From an uncultured Eubacteriales bacterium (GTDB taxonomy: Bacteria; Bacillota; Clostridia; Christensenellales; Christensenellaceae): a stretch of DNA of 15,009 nt. The notes under the pieces were generated by a model. That model was not told where the DNA came from. It ran no database searches and was given only the letters and a program-made list of their open reading frames with translations. Made by a program: the position numbers and the translations under genes. Shown in pieces: positions 1-7,837 of this stretch; within the stretch, counting starts at the first letter, position 1; every line of letters begins with the position of its first letter. The stretch is taken from NCBI GenBank assembly GCA_900545085.1, contig UQXU01000043.1, forward strand, positions 1-15,009. The letters are read 5' to 3'.

Positions 1-320
1 TAATAAGCGCCGGAATTCACGCCTTCCATCGCATCGTCCTCATCCGTAAACACCCATCCTATAGCATCGTTCGCTTCCAAGGTTTCGACTATCTGCGAGC
101 CTATGTCCACAGTCAAGCCTTCGCGTTCTGTTCCTTTATCTTTGTTTACTACGGCAACTTTCAATCCCGACGTGTTGCCATACGGATCCCAGTTAGCCGC
201 AATATTGAACCACGCATAAAGCGCAGGCAAAACAATTACGCCTATTACTATAACCATTGCGACTGCATTGTGAGTCAGCCGCTTTACGTCCCTTCTGAAT
301 ATGTCGAGTATTTTATTCAC
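1..320 (-). CDS. YhgE/Pip-family membrane protein, N-terminal part (runs off left edge)
   Basis: The first 106 codons of a larger membrane protein are visible. The N-terminus has a short cationic cytoplasmic stretch (ILDIFRRDVKRL), one hydrophobic helix at about residues 18-37 ending in LPALYAWFN, then NWDPYGNTSGLKVAVVNKD and an ...AIGWVF... segment. This order is the hallmark of the YhgE/Pip N-terminal domain, related to phage infection protein Pip and to EsaA/YueB of type VIIb secretion. Full-length members usually have several hundred residues and a C-terminal multi-helix membrane domain, which would lie beyond the edge. The start is GTG at 318-320, with GGGAGG a few bases upstream. It overlaps the stop of the upstream gene by 8 bases, so translation is probably coupled. 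Family assignment is firm; the function in this organism is unknown. Confidence 0.85.
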   Translation of the reverse strand, partial: MNKILDIFRRDVKRLTHNAVAMVIVIGVIVLPALYAWFNIAANWDPYGNTSGLKVAVVNKDKGTEREGLTVDIGSQIVETLEANDAIGWVFTDEDDAMEGVNSGAY

Positions 321-816
321 TCTCGTCCTCCCGCTCGCCGTCTTCTTCCGAGTCTGACGGCATTTTTTCATCCGCCTCGTCTTCATAGTCTTCAGAATCC
401 AATACGCGCCATCCGCCGTCGTCTATGCTGCGCCATCGTTTATACTTAGAATGAAGATAATCTACAACTATCAAATAAACAGCCGCTGCAATTATTGTTA
501 TTATCCACCACGTCAAAAAAACCAGCTTTGATTCCAAGCTGAACATAAGCGCGAGCAGAATAATCGGAACAATAATAATCACCAAATACCCTGCTCGAAT
601 TAGCTTTTTATAGTTTTGTTCAAACTTCTCCATTCTGTCGAGCAGCAGCCTCCGTTCTGTCTCCGCCCGCACCGCCTTTTCTGCTATATAGTCTATCAGA
701 GCATCTTCCATACTGCCGTCTGCTCGGCTGTTTTGAACGTATTTTAAAATTTCGGCAGCTGCTTCTGACGAAACCTCTCCCCTGCACTCATTAAGTTTGT
801 TTTGAAGCTTTTCCAT
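313..816 (-). CDS. Two-helix membrane protein with acidic tail, unknown function
   Basis: I do not recognise this 167-residue protein. Residues 1-75 are charged and mostly helical, probably cytoplasmic and partly coiled coil (ERRLLLDRMEKFEQNYKKL). Two transmembrane helices follow at about 76-93 and 98-118, separated by a very short loop, so both ends should face the same side. The last 28 residues are almost all Asp, Glu and Ser. A GTG at 823-825 would add three residues, but AAAGGG lies 8 bases before the ATG at 814-816 and directly abuts the GTG, so the ATG is preferred. It is the first gene of an apparent operon with the overlapping YhgE/Pip gene and has a good promoter. A role as partner or assembly factor of the YhgE/Pip protein is inference from linkage only. 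Confidence 0.75.
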   Translation of the reverse strand: MEKLQNKLNECRGEVSSEAAAEILKYVQNSRADGSMEDALIDYIAEKAVRAETERRLLLDRMEKFEQNYKKLIRAGYLVIIIVPIILLALMFSLESKLVFLTWWIITIIAAAVYLIVVDYLHSKYKRWRSIDDGGWRVLDSEDYEDEADEKMPSDSEEDGEREDESE

Positions 817-845
817 ACGACACACCCTTTGATTTTATCATTTAA

Positions 846-874
846 ACTATACACCACAAAATGCGTTTTTTCAA
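846..874 (-). promoter_or_regulatory. Sigma-A promoter of the two-helix protein and YhgE/Pip operon
   Basis: On the minus strand a TTGAAA -35 box (869-874) and a TATAGT -10 box (846-851) are separated by exactly 17 bases. Transcription would begin near 839, about 23 bases before the ATG at 816. The match is close to consensus, so the operon is probably expressed by the housekeeping sigma factor. Confidence 0.7.
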
Positions 875-960
875 TTCACATTTACGTTTTTTTGTAACAA
901 ATTGTGTACCTTTTTATGGAATGTGTTCAAACGCTGAGTAGCAGCTTTTTTCGCTAAACA

Positions 961-966
961 TATAAT
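961..966 (+). promoter_or_regulatory. Possible -10 box for the ABC importer operon
   Basis: A perfect TATAAT lies 40 bases before the ATPase start, but no recognisable -35 hexamer is found 16-18 bases upstream of it and there is no TG extension. If this is the promoter it would need an activator or be weak. No riboswitch is apparent in the 181-base divergent intergenic region. Confidence 0.35.
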
Positions 967-1006
967 ATACAAAATCTAATTTCAGAAGGGAGACGCCGGC
1001 AGACAT

Positions 1007-1753
1007 ATGAAAGAAATAGTCAGCGTAAAAAACGTCAGTCTTTCCTATCAGTCCAAAAACGGCGAAATAGAAGCTCTGCGTGATGTAAGCATGAGCGTAT
1101 ACGACGGCGAATTCGCATCCATCGTCGGGCCTTCGGGCTGTGGCAAATCCACCCTGCTTTCCGTTATAGCTGGACTCCATGAACCCACCGCAGGTGAAAT
1201 ACACATCTCAGGCGGCGGCAGATTCGGATATATGCTCCAGAGAGACGGCCTTTTTGAGTGGCGCACTATAATGCAGAACGTAACGCTCGGGCTCGAAATA
1301 ACAGGCAGCAAGACAGCAGAAAATATAGAATATGTAGAACATCTGCTGAGTACCTACGGTTTATACGAATTTAGAGATAAATACCCATCTCAGCTCTCCG
1401 GAGGAATGCGCCAAAGATGCGCGCTCATACGCACGCTGGCCATTCGTCCGCCTCTGCTTTTACTCGACGAACCTTTCTCCGCTTTGGACTACCAAACCAG
1501 ACTGGCCGTATCGGACGACATATACTCAATTATCAAAGAAGAGAAGAAAACAGCTTTAATGGTGACGCACGATATATCCGAAGCAGTAAGTATGGCTGAC
1601 AGAGTAATAATACTCACAGCTCGCCCCGGGCGCATAAAGGACATTGTGAATATAGATTTTCCTTCGCCGCGTCTGCCGATGAAATGCCGCGAAAGCGATA
1701 AATTCCGCGATTATTTCAACACAATATGGAAGGAGTTGGAGATACATGTCTGA
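1007..1753 (+). CDS. ABC importer ATPase of the SsuB/TauB/ThiZ class
   Basis: This 248-residue cytoplasmic ATPase should energise the permease encoded next. All nucleotide-binding elements are intact: Walker A GPSGCGKST (41-49), Q-loop Gln78, signature SGGMRQR (131-137), Walker B LLLLDEP (150-156) and H-loop His188 in VTHD. The sequence EPFSALD after Walker B and the motif DISEAVSMADR are typical of ATPases serving nitrate, taurine, sulfonate and thiamine-precursor importers. The start ATG at 1007 is preceded by AAGGGAG at 986-992; the 14-base gap is long, which suggests modest initiation. The stop overlaps the permease start by 8 bases. The substrate cannot be read from this subunit. Confidence 0.92.
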   Translation: MKEIVSVKNVSLSYQSKNGEIEALRDVSMSVYDGEFASIVGPSGCGKSTLLSVIAGLHEPTAGEIHISGGGRFGYMLQRDGLFEWRTIMQNVTLGLEITGSKTAENIEYVEHLLSTYGLYEFRDKYPSQLSGGMRQRCALIRTLAIRPPLLLLDEPFSALDYQTRLAVSDDIYSIIKEEKKTALMVTHDISEAVSMADRVIILTARPGRIKDIVNIDFPSPRLPMKCRESDKFRDYFNTIWKELEIHV

Positions 1754-2558
1754 AAAAGCAGGTATATCGGCGGGACGCGCCGCATATCTGGCAGAACAGA
1801 AGCGAACCAAAATAAAAATATATTCTTGGCGCATATTTCTATTGGTTGCACTTATAGCTCTATGGGAAATAGGCGCGGAGCTTGGCTGGATAGACTCGTT
1901 TATAATGAGCAGCCCTTCGCGCATTTTCAATACAGTTAGCAATCTTTATTCTGACGGGGAACTATTTCTCCATCTCGGCACTACATGTCTGGAAACCGTA
2001 ATCGGTTTTCTGATAGGAACTCTCGCCGGAACACTTATAGCTATATTGTTATGGTGGAGCGAATTTCTGCGCACAATGCTGGAGCCATATTTGGTTGTGC
2101 TTATGGCTTTGCCGAAAATAGCGCTGGGACCAATATTCATAGTATGGGTCGGCGCAGGACCGGAAGCTATAGTCGTCATGTCTTTGGCAATATCGCTCAT
2201 TGTGACAATACTGGAGGTTCTGGCAGGATTTGTATCTACTGAAGAAGAAAAAATGACTCTGATGAAAACTCTGGGTGCGAACAAAGTGCAGACCTTCTGC
2301 AAAGTCGTACTCCCGGCCAATTTGCCAACAATAATGAATTCTCTGAAAGTCAACGTCGGCCTATCTTGGGTCGGAGTAATCGTGGGCGAATTCCTGGTAT
2401 CTCAGGCCGGAATAGGCTATCTGATAGTATATGGCTCTCAAGTGTTCAAAATGGATCTCGTGATGGCAAGCGTTGTGCTTCTGGCTATCGCGGCAGCAGT
2501 AATGTATCAAGGCATAGTGCTTATAGAACGAGTTTTGCTTAAAAAACGTTTGAAGTAA
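1746..2558 (+). CDS. ABC importer permease (BPD_transp_1 family)
   Basis: The 270-residue integral membrane subunit has an N-terminal cytoplasmic stretch, a first helix at about 29-46 and further hydrophobic segments near 80-103, 113-135, 139-162, 205-216 and 238-262. Between about residues 166 and 200 is the EAA loop that docks onto the ATPase, here with LMKTLGANKVQTF and VVLPANLP. The closest functional class is the TauC/SsuC/ThiX type permease. The gene overlaps the ATPase gene by 8 bases and its ribosome site AGGAG (1731-1735) lies inside that gene, consistent with tight co-translation. It presumably works as a homodimer, because no second permease is present. Confidence 0.92.
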   Translation: MSEKAGISAGRAAYLAEQKRTKIKIYSWRIFLLVALIALWEIGAELGWIDSFIMSSPSRIFNTVSNLYSDGELFLHLGTTCLETVIGFLIGTLAGTLIAILLWWSEFLRTMLEPYLVVLMALPKIALGPIFIVWVGAGPEAIVVMSLAISLIVTILEVLAGFVSTEEEKMTLMKTLGANKVQTFCKVVLPANLPTIMNSLKVNVGLSWVGVIVGEFLVSQAGIGYLIVYGSQVFKMDLVMASVVLLAIAAAVMYQGIVLIERVLLKKRLK

Positions 2559-2600
2559 ATACAAACGCCGATAACATCTATCTTTATTTAAGGAGGAAAA

Positions 2601-3587
2601 ATGAAAAGACTAATTGCAATTGTAACAGCAGCGCTGATGCTGCTCGTCGGACTTTGCGCCTGCTCCGAACAGGAGTCTCTCAAAAAGATAACTCTCAGCG
2701 AGGTCACGCATTCCGTATTCTACGCTCCGCAGTACGCCGCGATAGCTCTCGGCTATTTTGAAGAAGAAGGGCTTCAGGTAGAGCTGGTCAACGGAGAAGG
2801 CGCAGACAAAGTCATGACAAGCGTAATATCGGGTCAGGTGGATATCGGTCTGGCCGGTCCGGAGGCAAGCATCTACGTCTATAACGAAGGAAAAGAAGAT
2901 TACGCCAAAGTGTTTGCCCAACTCACAGCATGCGACGGTTCTTTCCTCGTCGGACGCGAAGCCGACAGCGATTTCTCCTATGAGAAGCTGAAAGGAACTC
3001 ATGTAATAGCAGGCCGCAAAGGCGGCGTGCCCTATATGACTCTGGAATACCTGCTGGGTCAGCACGGCGTAACGCCAGAAAATACAAACCTGGATAACAG
3101 CATTCAATTTTCCATGATGGGCAGCTCCTTCGCCAGCGGCGTAGGCGATTATGTAACACTATTCGAACCTACGGCAACTGAATTTGAGCTGACAGGTCAA
3201 GGTCATATACTCGCGTCTATAGGCGAGGACAGCGGCGAAATACCCTATACCGCTTATTTCGCCAACAAGAGCTATATGGAAGAAAACTCCGACGTCATTT
3301 CTGCATTTACACGCGCAATCTACAAAGGTCAGCAGTACGTAGCGAATGCAAACGCGGAAGACGTAGCGAATTTAATAGTGGATTTCTTCCCTGACACAGA
3401 CGTCAGCGTTCTTACTAAGGTCGTCGAAAGATATCGCGACATAGGCGCTTGGGCGACCGATCCCGTTCTTGAACAAGATTCTTTTGAACGATTGCAGGAC
3501 GTAATGCAAAGCGCAGGCGAGTTAGATGTTCGCGCAGATTACTCAGAAGTTGTAGATACCTCTTTCGCAAAAGCAGCCATGAGCTGA
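2601..3587 (+). CDS. Substrate-binding lipoprotein of the importer, NMT1/THI5-like
   Basis: The 328-residue precursor begins with a lipoprotein signal peptide (MKRLIAIV...LLVGLCAC); Cys21 in the LCAC lipobox should be lipidated. The mature N-terminus carries the family pattern VFYAPQYAAIALGYFEEEGLQV, then GADKVMTSVISGQVDIGLAG, the usual ligand-cleft elements of NMT1/SsuA/THI5-like periplasmic-type binding proteins. The eukaryotic THI5 cysteine motif is absent, so it is a binding protein and not an HMP-P synthase. Known relatives bind pyrimidine precursors of thiamine, riboflavin, sulfonates or nitrate, and none can be chosen here. AAGGAGG ends 4 bases before the ATG. The 42-base gap to the permease holds no promoter that I recognise, so the gene is probably the last of the operon. 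Confidence 0.9.
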   Translation: MKRLIAIVTAALMLLVGLCACSEQESLKKITLSEVTHSVFYAPQYAAIALGYFEEEGLQVELVNGEGADKVMTSVISGQVDIGLAGPEASIYVYNEGKEDYAKVFAQLTACDGSFLVGREADSDFSYEKLKGTHVIAGRKGGVPYMTLEYLLGQHGVTPENTNLDNSIQFSMMGSSFASGVGDYVTLFEPTATEFELTGQGHILASIGEDSGEIPYTAYFANKSYMEENSDVISAFTRAIYKGQQYVANANAEDVANLIVDFFPDTDVSVLTKVVERYRDIGAWATDPVLEQDSFERLQDVMQSAGELDVRADYSEVVDTSFAKAAMS

Positions 3588-3598
3588 ATATATTAAAT

Positions 3599-3626
3599 AT
3601 GCCGGCGGCATGCCGGCATGTTTTTT
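3599..3626 (+). terminator. Rho-independent terminator of the importer operon, possibly bidirectional
   Basis: A perfect 8-base stem (ATGCCGGC at 3599-3606, GCCGGCAT at 3612-3619) closes a five-base loop and is followed by G and six T. It lies 12 bases after the binding-protein stop. On the minus strand the same hairpin follows the recG stop, but the downstream bases are only AT-rich, so termination in that direction should be weaker. Confidence 0.9.
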
Positions 3627-3632
3627 ATTTAT

Positions 3633-5621
3633 TTAATTCAAAACTACTTTATCTCCCAGCAGAGACAGCTCACGCTTAGCCTCATCACACAAAACGGCGT
3701 AATCAGCCGGAAACTCAGTCGGCATACCGGATATAAGCTCGGCGGAATACTCCAGCAGCGCTAAATCGTCCAGCAAGCTGGCTACTCGAAGATATTCGTT
3801 GCCGCTTTGTCTCTGACCTATCAATTCGCCAGCGCCGCGCAGCTCAAGATCTTTCTGCGCTATCTCAAAACCATCGTTTGAAGCTTTCAGTATTTCAAGT
3901 CTTTCCGTGGGCTTAGATGTAACCAGATAGCACTCCGACTGCCGTTCTCCTCTTCCGACACGTCCGCGCAGCTGATGCAGCGTTGCCAGGCCGAAGCGAT
4001 CTGCGTCCTCAATTATGATTATCGAAGCGTTCGGAACATCTACCCCGACTTCAACAACTGTAGTGCTTATCAGCAGAGAGAGCTCGCCTTGCGCAAAGCT
4101 GCGCATGGTCTCTGATTTTGTGCTTTCGCTCATGCCTCCGTGAATAACTCCGACAGATATTCCGCTCATGCAGCTTGACAATTCGAACGAAAGCTGCTCT
4201 ATGCTCATCATATTGTTTTCCTCAGAAGAAACTATGCTCGGGCATATTGCGTACGCCTGCGCACCTTCTGCAAGTCTGTCTCTCAGCCATAAATACATAC
4301 TTTTACGTTTAGCGGACGGTACTATGCGCGTTTTAACAGGCTTGCGCCCAGGCGGCAGCTCGTCTATCACGCTGACCTGCGCTTTGCCATATTGAATGAG
4401 CGCAAGCGTGCGAGGTATCGGAGTTGCAGACATCAGAAGCGTATTCACCGCCTCTCCGCGCGAGAGCGCCGCGCGCTGCGCCACACCGAATCGGTGCTGC
4501 TCATCCGTTATTACTAAGCCTAAATGCGGAATTTCTGATGTGTCGTACAACAGCGCATGAGTGCCTATGAGCAGTGTTATATCGCCTTTCGACAGGCCTG
4601 ATGTTATTCTCTTTCGTTCGGCAGCAGAAGTTTTCGCCGTAAGCAAAGCAGCCTCATTGCCAAACAGCTTCTCAGCCTGACGCATATGCTGTTCTGCAAG
4701 TATCGCAGTCGGCGCCATAAACAAAGTCTGGATTCCGCTGCGCATCGCCAGATACGCTGCAAAAAACGCCACTATAGTCTTACCCGAGCCTACGTCCCCT
4801 TGCAGAAGCCTGTTCATAGGATAAGGCTCAGACATATCCTGCATAATCTCTCGCATAGACCTGAGCTGAGCTTCGGTAGGCTTAAATGGCAGCATTGATA
4901 AAAAATCTCCCAATATTCCAAAATCTGAGAAAGACTGCGGCGCACCCTCGTCTCGCCGCCCCGCCTCACGCAGCATACATGAATAGACCAGAAGTTCCCG
5001 CAAGACAAGAGAGGCGCGAGCCGCTGCCGTATCTTCCGGTTTTTTTGGAATATGAGCAAGACGCAGCGAATCCATCTCGCTTATCAAGCCTGCTTTTTCA
5101 CAAAATTCTTCTGAAAATCGTTCTTCAACCTCAACTTCATTCAGAGCCTCTTTTATTATGCGCTCAAGCATAGCAGGCTTAATAAAAGCAAATTTAGGAT
5201 ATACGGGAGTAATCCCGCCATGCAGAAAGCCTCGCGCGCTATCCAGTCTCCAATAAGAGCCGTCTTTATGCGCCACGCCCATAAATCTCAGCTCTTTTCC
5301 CCTGGTATATTGTTTTTGGAGATATGGCTGATTGAAAAGCGGTATTCTTACTACTCCGCCTTCGCACGCCAGCTCTACAGTGACGATTTTCAAACCGTTT
5401 CTTACAAATACCAATCTGGGATCTCGCGCTACTACGCCATGCACAATTGCCCTTTTTCCTTCCTCAAGCTCTGATACAGACGTTACGTCATCCAAATTTA
5501 TATATGTTGACGGCAGAGTGTACAGCAAATCACGCACAGTTGTTATCCCATGTTTCTCCAGATCCTTTGCTCTTTGCGGCCCTACGCCTTTTATTTTTGT
5601 GACTTCATCCTGAAGCTGCAT
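3633..5621 (-). CDS. recG: ATP-dependent DNA helicase RecG
   Basis: RecG remodels stalled replication forks and Holliday junctions. The 662-residue protein is full length for the family. An N-terminal helix-hairpin-like region (KIKGVGPQRAKDLEK, about 9-23) precedes the wedge OB-fold domain (about 50-140). Helicase motifs follow: Walker A GDVGSGKT (275-282), motif Ia MAPTAILAEQH, DEQH (373-376), SATPIPRT (398-405), the motif V region TTVVEVGVDVPNA and QLRGRVGRG (550-558). The C-terminal translocation element is present as DLELRGAGELIGQRQSGNEY. The ATG at 5619-5621 is preceded by GGGGAGG (5626-5632). In Bacillus recG also lies downstream of the asp23/fakA homologues yloU and yloV. Immediately upstream is a terminator-like hairpin that may limit read-through from fakA. 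Confidence 0.97.
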   Translation of the reverse strand: MQLQDEVTKIKGVGPQRAKDLEKHGITTVRDLLYTLPSTYINLDDVTSVSELEEGKRAIVHGVVARDPRLVFVRNGLKIVTVELACEGGVVRIPLFNQPYLQKQYTRGKELRFMGVAHKDGSYWRLDSARGFLHGGITPVYPKFAFIKPAMLERIIKEALNEVEVEERFSEEFCEKAGLISEMDSLRLAHIPKKPEDTAAARASLVLRELLVYSCMLREAGRRDEGAPQSFSDFGILGDFLSMLPFKPTEAQLRSMREIMQDMSEPYPMNRLLQGDVGSGKTIVAFFAAYLAMRSGIQTLFMAPTAILAEQHMRQAEKLFGNEAALLTAKTSAAERKRITSGLSKGDITLLIGTHALLYDTSEIPHLGLVITDEQHRFGVAQRAALSRGEAVNTLLMSATPIPRTLALIQYGKAQVSVIDELPPGRKPVKTRIVPSAKRKSMYLWLRDRLAEGAQAYAICPSIVSSEENNMMSIEQLSFELSSCMSGISVGVIHGGMSESTKSETMRSFAQGELSLLISTTVVEVGVDVPNASIIIIEDADRFGLATLHQLRGRVGRGERQSECYLVTSKPTERLEILKASNDGFEIAQKDLELRGAGELIGQRQSGNEYLRVASLLDDLALLEYSAELISGMPTEFPADYAVLCDEAKRELSLLGDKVVLN

Positions 5622-5636
5622 TTTTCCTCCCCGTGC

Positions 5637-5666
5637 AAAAAAGAGCCTTTGCAGTACAAAAGCTCC
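5637..5666 (-). terminator. Terminator or attenuator hairpin between fakA-like gene and recG
   Basis: On the minus strand GGAGCTTTTG and CAAAGGCTCT pair as a 10-base stem with two G-T wobbles around a five-base loop, followed by six T. The structure fits an intrinsic terminator after the fakA-like gene. It ends only 4 bases before the recG ribosome binding site, leaving no room for a promoter behind it, so any recG message from upstream must pass through it. Confidence 0.7.
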
Positions 5667-5698
5667 TTATCTCAATACACTAATTAAGAATCCAAAAT

Positions 5699-7336
5699 TT
5701 ATTCAGCAGACAGAATATAATCGTAAACATTCTGACCGCCGCGCAACACTTCTACACTGCATTCTTCGAACTGTCCTTCTATCCTTTCGCGCAGCTCTTT
5801 CGCGCGCTCATCTGAAACAGATTCTCCATAATACAAAGATATAACCGAAGATTCCGGCGTGACCATGTCTTCCAGAAGCTTATCTATAACATCGTCTTCA
5901 TTATCTCCATGAGCTATAATCGTATCCGATTCACGTATGCCTATTATCTCATCTTTTTTTATCTGCATTCCATTGGTAGCGCTGTCGCGCACGGCTCTGG
6001 TCACACATGCAGACGCTACATTATCCATAGCTTCTTTTGCGCTCTTAATATTCTCATCAATGTCCATTTCAGCATTATAAGAGAGTATGGCTGCGATTCC
6101 CTGCGGTATTGTACAAGACGGCAAAACTACCAGATTTTTGTTAGTAAGGTGTTTGGCCTGCTCTGCCGCTAAAATAATATTCTTATTGTTAGGCAAAACA
6201 GCAATAAACTCAGCGTTTATTTTATCCGCTGCTTCTGCGATGTCCTCTGCACTCGGATTCATAGACTGACCTCCGGATACTATTTGATCCGCACCCAAAT
6301 CTTTAAATATATCGGTGAACCCTTCCCCCGCTGAAACCGCAACGAGTCCTATGTGTTTTTGATTCGCCGCCTCGGTAGGGTCGAGACCTGTTATAGACTC
6401 ATGCTGCTCGCGCATATTATCTATTTTTATCCTGCTGAGCTGACCGAGCTTCAGCGCATATTGCAGCGCCTCTCCCGGGTTTTCCGTATGCACATGGACT
6501 TTTATCGTCTCGCCGTCTCCGACAACTACAAGGCTGTCTCCTATAGACAAAAGCTTATCGCGCAAATCGTCCACAACAGTGTCGTTTACCTCAGGAAGCA
6601 AATTCACTATAAAGAATTCCGTACAGTATCCGAACTCGATGTTAGACGTGCTTATATCACTGCGCGCGGGGGGCTTTTTCTCAGCAGTATGGGTTAAATC
6701 AAGCGCCGTGACGTAATCTACGCCATCGACAGCCATCTTAAAACCCTTTAGTATCATCACAAGACCGGCGCCTCCCGCATCGACTACGCCCGCTTCCTTC
6801 AGAACAGGAAGAAGATCGGGAGTTTTCTTCAGCATTTGAGCGCCTGAATCTATCGCCGCTTCCAGCACTTCATCCAAATTGCCGCCTGAGTCAATACATC
6901 TTCGAGCGCCATGCGCCACCGCCTTGGCCACGGTCAAAATAGTTCCTTCTTTAGGCTTCATGACCGCTTTATAAGCAGACTGGACGCCCATCTCTAACGC
7001 GCGTACCAGATCCTCAGCAGTCATAACGTCCATATGTTTTTCCACACTTTGACTAAAGCCTCGGAAAATCTGCGATAAAATTACTCCAGAATTTCCTCTC
7101 GCTCCGCGCAGAGCGCCGCGTCCCAAAGCCTGAACTATCTCTCCTACGCCGCCTTCGCAGGCGTTGACCTCGCGCGCCGCCGTGACAAGAGTCATAGACA
7201 TATTCGTTCCTGTATCTCCATCAGGAACGGGAAATACATTCAAATCGTTAAGAGTTTGCTTATTGTCTTCCAAATATCCGGCAGCGGCAACCACCATTTC
7301 TTTTAAAAGTTTCGCATTTATTATTTTGTCAGACAC
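5699..7336 (-). CDS. fakA: DAK2-domain fatty acid kinase, FakA/YloV family
   Basis: In Staphylococcus FakA phosphorylates fatty acids carried by a FakB protein, feeding exogenous fatty acids into phospholipid synthesis. The 545-residue protein has the DAK2 nucleotide-binding domain with PVPDGDTGTNMSMTL (Asp39, Asp41, Thr44 and Asn45 as metal and ATP ligands) and RGARGNSGVILSQI; a middle domain with Cys238 and the HVHT motif (His281, His283), matching the FakA zinc and functional residues; and a C-terminal DegV-like or DAK1-like domain. The start is GTG at 7334-7336; the nearby ATG is out of frame, and GGAGGG lies 7 bases upstream. It follows the Asp23-like gene by 18 bases, the same pairing as yloU-yloV. 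No FakB gene is in the window, so kinase activity is inferred from the family. Confidence 0.93.
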   Translation of the reverse strand: MSDKIINAKLLKEMVVAAAGYLEDNKQTLNDLNVFPVPDGDTGTNMSMTLVTAAREVNACEGGVGEIVQALGRGALRGARGNSGVILSQIFRGFSQSVEKHMDVMTAEDLVRALEMGVQSAYKAVMKPKEGTILTVAKAVAHGARRCIDSGGNLDEVLEAAIDSGAQMLKKTPDLLPVLKEAGVVDAGGAGLVMILKGFKMAVDGVDYVTALDLTHTAEKKPPARSDISTSNIEFGYCTEFFIVNLLPEVNDTVVDDLRDKLLSIGDSLVVVGDGETIKVHVHTENPGEALQYALKLGQLSRIKIDNMREQHESITGLDPTEAANQKHIGLVAVSAGEGFTDIFKDLGADQIVSGGQSMNPSAEDIAEAADKINAEFIAVLPNNKNIILAAEQAKHLTNKNLVVLPSCTIPQGIAAILSYNAEMDIDENIKSAKEAMDNVASACVTRAVRDSATNGMQIKKDEIIGIRESDTIIAHGDNEDDVIDKLLEDMVTPESSVISLYYGESVSDERAKELRERIEGQFEECSVEVLRGGQNVYDYILSAE

Positions 7337-7354
7337 ATTTGTTCCCTCCGGCGG

Positions 7355-7717
7355 CTATTGACCGACGCGAATTCCGCTGACGAGAACTTTGACATCGTTA
7401 ATATTCAGACCCGTGTTCTTTTCCAGATTATATCTCACTGTAGAAATAATACTGGAAGCGACAGCAGAGATTGACACGCCATACTGCACAATAACATACA
7501 GCTCGACGCTGATTGCATTTGTACCGTCAGTATACACACGCACACCGCGCTTTACATTCTCCTTAGCAAGTATGTCCGCCAAGCTGTCTTTCATTTTATT
7601 TACAGGGGACATCCCCACCACACCGTAGCATTCTGTCGTAGCCATGCCTGCAATAGAGGCGATGCAGTCATCTGTGTATGTGATCTTACCACCGGAAGTC
7701 TCTATAATTGCACTCAT
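7355..7717 (-). CDS. yloU: Asp23/Gls24-family envelope stress protein (YloU-like)
   Basis: This 120-residue soluble protein belongs to the Asp23/Gls24 family (DUF322). Visible family features are the N-terminal GGKITYTDDCIASIAGMATTE, the central GVVGMSP and the alternating beta-strand region VSVELYVIV-like with VRYNLEKNTGLNINDVKV near the end. Relatives are abundant cytoplasmic proteins linked to membrane homeostasis, but their molecular role is not settled. AGGAGG lies 8 bases before the ATG at 7715-7717. It heads the operon with the fakA-like gene and is divergent from rpmB, exactly as in Bacillus. Confidence 0.93.
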   Translation of the reverse strand: MSAIIETSGGKITYTDDCIASIAGMATTECYGVVGMSPVNKMKDSLADILAKENVKRGVRVYTDGTNAISVELYVIVQYGVSISAVASSIISTVRYNLEKNTGLNINDVKVLVSGIRVGQ

Positions 7718-7774
7718 TTCTCTGGCCTCCTATATTATGTGTTCGCAGCGGCTGCATTTTGCTTCCTACTGCTC

Positions 7775-7837
7775 ATTATATTATAACCTTTTTTCAAGCA
7801 GAGGTATATATCCTCAAACAAATTTAACAATTAAATT
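7775..7837 (-). promoter_or_regulatory. AT-rich upstream region of the asp23-fakA operon with two inverted repeats
   Basis: Overlapping TATAAT boxes on the minus strand (7775-7780 and 7780-7785) make a likely start region, though no good -35 box is properly spaced. Just upstream are GAGG-N7-CCTC (7801-7815) and a perfect 7-base inverted repeat, AATTTAA-CAA-TTAAATT (7821-7837). These could be operator sites or simply AT-rich promoter DNA. The rest of the 7718-7966 intergenic region contains only the rpmB promoter and a short GCAGC/GCTGC repeat (7745-7755). Confidence 0.3.

Noticed and set aside
936..955. A GCTG-AGTAG-CAGC hairpin followed by six T before the importer operon as a terminator.
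   Set aside because: The stem has only four base pairs and nothing is transcribed toward it from upstream on the plus strand.
826..1006. A CTGAG element (933-937) and a partial palindrome GTAACAAATTGTGTAC (894-909) before the thiamine-type importer, suggesting a TPP riboswitch or an operator.
   Set aside because: The second conserved TPP half and the helices around it are absent, the distance to the start is too short, and the palindrome matches in only some positions.
914..1204. A minus-strand open frame overlapping the start of the ABC ATPase gene.
   Set aside because: It shadows the ATPase gene and its leader, has no ribosome site and would extend over the importer's control region.
2601..3587. 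Binding protein as a THI5-type HMP-P synthase.
   Set aside because: It has a lipoprotein signal peptide, lies beside its own ATPase and permease, and lacks the cysteine motif of the eukaryotic enzyme.
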